Source of the DNA: Pedobacter ghigonis
GTDB lineage: Bacteria > Bacteroidota > Bacteroidia > Sphingobacteriales > Sphingobacteriaceae
Direction of reading: 5' to 3'
DNA: 64,000 nt
Assembly (NCBI RefSeq): GCF_903166585.1
Contig: NZ_CAESCM010000008.1
Span: forward strand, 124,001 to 188,000
Within the stretch, counting starts at the first letter, position 1. Every line of letters starts with the position of its first letter. Shown here piece by piece: positions 62,103 to 64,000 of the stretch. The position numbers were made by a program, and so were the translations under genes. Below the pieces are notes generated by a model. That model was not told the origin of the DNA. It was given only the letters and a program-made list of their open reading frames with translations, and ran no database searches.

Positions 62103-64000
62103 ATGAACTTCAACAATTTTACCATAAAAGCCCAGGAAGCGATTCAACAGGCTTCTGAAATAGCCCAGGGCAACCAGCAACAGGCTATTGAAACAGCACA
62201 CCTGCTTAAAGGTTTGCTTACTGTTGATGAAAACGTAGTTTCTTATGTATTGAAGAAACTTAACGTTAACCTGAATACTTTAAACCAAAATCTCGATGCA
62301 GAGATTGCAAAGTTCCCGAAAGTGAGCGGAAGCAATGTCTATCTGTCATCAAATGCCAATAGTGCTTTACAAAAAGCACAAACATTTTTAAAGGAGTTTA
62401 AAGATGAATTTGTTTCAGTAGAACACCTATTATTGGGAATTTTAGCGGTGAACGACTCTGTTTCGAAATTATTAAAAGAACAGGGTGTTAATGAGAAAGA
62501 CCTGAAAAAAGCTATTGTAGAGCTTCGTGGCGATAATCGCGTAACCGATCAAAATGCCGAAGCCACTTATCAGGCTTTAAGCAAATATGCCCGTAACTTA
62601 AACGAATATGCCGAAAGCGGAAAACTGGATCCGGTAATTGGCCGTGATGAAGAAATCCGCCGGGTGATTCAGATTTTATCACGCAGGACCAAAAACAATC
62701 CGATTTTAATTGGAGAACCAGGTGTGGGTAAAACCGCGATTGCCGAGGGTATTGCTTTCAGGATTATTAAAGGCGATGTGCCCGAAAATCTGAAAAGCAA
62801 AACCGTTTACTCGCTTGATATGGGGGCTTTAATTGCCGGTGCCAAATATAAAGGTGAGTTTGAAGAACGTTTAAAAGCCGTTGTAAAAGAGGTTACCCAA
62901 AGTGATGGCGATATCATTTTATTTATCGATGAGATACATACTTTGGTTGGTGCCGGTGGCGGCGAAGGTGCAATGGATGCAGCAAACATCCTGAAACCAG
63001 CCTTAGCTCGTGGCGAATTAAGGGCCATTGGGGCAACTACTTTAGATGAGTATCAAAAATATTTAGAGAAAGATAAAGCCCTGGAGCGTCGTTTCCAGAA
63101 GGTAATGGTCGAAGAACCTGATACCCAGGATGCCATTTCTATCCTGCGTGGATTGAAAGAACGTTATGAAACCCACCACAAAGTGCGGATTAAAGATGAA
63201 GCCATTATTGCAGCAGTTGAAATGAGTCAGCGCTATATTGCCGACCGTTTCTTACCCGATAAAGCCATCGATTTAATGGACGAGGCTGCTTCTAAACTGC
63301 GCATGGAAATGGATAGCGTGCCCGAAAATGTAGATGCTTTAGAGCGCGAAATTATGCGCCTCGAAATTGAACGCGAAGCGATTAAACGCGAAAAGGACGA
63401 CAAAAAAGTTCAGGAGTTATCAGAAGAAATCGCCAATTTATCGGCCGAGCGTGATGAATTTAAAGCTAAGTGGCAGGGCGAAAAAGATCTGGTTGATGCT
63501 GTAAATAACCAGATTGAGCAAATTGAGCACTATAAATTAGAAGCCGAACAGGCCGAACGTGCCGGAGATTATGGCAAAGTAGCCGAAATCCGTTACGGAA
63601 AAATTAAAGAAGCACAGGATAAAGTTGAACAATTAAAAGCCGATTTAGAAAGCCAGCAAAGCGACAGCCGTATGCTTAAAGAAGAAGTAACAGCCGATGA
63701 TATTGCAGGGGTAGTTGGCAGGTGGACAGGCATTCCGGTTACTAAACTGATTGCGAGCGAACGAGAAAAGCTTTTAAATTTAGAACATGAACTACACCAA
63801 CGCGTGGCTGGTCAGGACGAAGCTATTGAAGCCATTTCTGATGCGATCCGCCGTTCGCGTGCCGGTTTGCAGGATAAACGTAAACCAATTGGCTCATTCA
63901 TATTTTTAGGTACAACGGGTGTGGGTAAAACCGAATTGGCCAAAGCACTGGCCGAGTTTTTATTTAACGATGAAAACGCGTTAACCCGCATCGATATGAG
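62103..64000 (+). CDS. clpB: ATP-dependent chaperone ClpB, 3' end cut by window
   Basis: Hsp100 disaggregase; the first 632 residues are visible. Two N-terminal Clp repeats (about 1-145) precede NBD1, with Walker [14 protein letters not shown], Walker [18 protein letters not shown] and the arginine-finger region ALERRFQKV. The middle coiled-coil domain spans about 400-525 ([20 protein letters not shown]); its presence separates ClpB from ClpA/ClpC. The linker [14 protein letters not shown] leads to NBD2 with Walker [16 protein letters not shown], where Thr replaces the usual Pro. It works with DnaK to solubilise aggregates. No CIRCE-like site is visible upstream. Confidence 0.97.
   Translation, partial: MNFNNFTIKAQEAIQQASEIAQGNQQQAIETAHLLKGLLTVDENVVSYVLKKLNVNLNTLNQNLDAEIAKFPKVSGSNVYLSSNANSALQKAQTFLKEFKDEFVSVEHLLLGILAVNDSVSKLLKEQGVNEKDLKKAIVELRGDNRVTDQNAEATYQALSKYARNLNEYAESGKLDPVIGRDEEIRRVIQILSRRTKNNPILIGEPGVGKTAIAEGIAFRIIKGDVPENLKSKTVYSLDMGALIAGAKYKGEFEERLKAVVKEVTQSDGDIILFIDEIHTLVGAGGGEGAMDAANILKPALARGELRAIGATTLDEYQKYLEKDKALERRFQKVMVEEPDTQDAISILRGLKERYETHHKVRIKDEAIIAAVEMSQRYIADRFLPDKAIDLMDEAASKLRMEMDSVPENVDALEREIMRLEIEREAIKREKDDKKVQELSEEIANLSAERDEFKAKWQGEKDLVDAVNNQIEQIEHYKLEAEQAERAGDYGKVAEIRYGKIKEAQDKVEQLKADLESQQSDSRMLKEEVTADDIAGVVGRWTGIPVTKLIASEREKLLNLEHELHQRVAGQDEAIEAISDAIRRSRAGLQDKRKPIGSFIFLGTTGVGKTELAKALAEFLFNDENALTRIDM

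Overview
The window comes from a Bacteroidota genome, most likely Sphingobacteriaceae (Pedobacter-like). The reasons are SusC/SusD pairs, a hybrid two-component regulator (HTCS), a MoaC-MoaB fusion, a DUF3822-rsmD-coaD block, the virtual absence of Shine-Dalgarno sequences, and promoters of the TTTG-N17-21-TAnnTTTG type. I see no tRNA, rRNA, prophage, transposase or CRISPR array. Both ends cut genes: an epimerase on the left and clpB on the right.

Layout. 1-13687: a sialic acid utilisation locus, transcribed leftwards: SusC, SusD, NanA lyase, mutarotase, MFS importer, sialidase, sialate O-acetylesterase, and a GlcNAc/ManNAc 2-epimerase. It faces a divergent FadR/GntR regulator. 13791-17597: two sigma-factor loci. 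One is an ECF42-like sigma with a YCII protein and an AhpD-like protein. The other is a TIGR02943-like sigma with a zinc-finger-like partner and a thiol peroxidase. 18281-24393: a compact molybdenum cofactor operon (moaA, moeA, TSUP exporter, SUOX-fold protein, moaD, moeB-rhodanese, moaE, moaCB). 24423-24860: a repeat cluster, followed by small hypothetical genes and a cold-shock gene. 27258-41687: a beta-1,4-galactan locus (GH2, GH53, SusE, SusD, SusC) and its HTCS. The two are separated by an unusual five-unit array of folded repeats. 41857-53262: mixed genes, including a DUF5519/SRPBCC pair under a palindromic operator, a gluconolactonase, an asymmetric heterodimeric ABC exporter, a scramblase-like protein, a CvfB-like S1 protein, a RecD-like helicase and a DAC/DACNV-like protein. 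53495-64000: DUF3822-rsmD-coaD, another sigma/membrane-partner pair, a NUDIX hydrolase and pyrE with overlapping divergent starts, a GH78 rhamnosidase, and clpB.

How the genes fit together. The sialic acid locus can free Neu5Ac from glycans (esterase, sialidase), import it (SusCD, then MFS), convert anomers (mutarotase), cleave it to ManNAc and pyruvate (NanA) and epimerise ManNAc to GlcNAc. No kinase is visible, so phosphorylation must come from elsewhere. The galactan locus pairs an endo-galactanase with a beta-galactosidase-type GH2 enzyme.

The most unusual non-coding content is a family of three-hairpin (cloverleaf) repeats. They occur as a five-copy tandem array (36848-37536), as a single copy with a fully paired outer stem (54896-54965), and as partial copies (24423-24860). 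Stem sequences differ between copies while base pairing is kept. The most unusual proteins are the DAC-like protein (52123-53262), whose RHR motif reads RHF, and the ABC exporter pair, whose degenerate residues complement each other.
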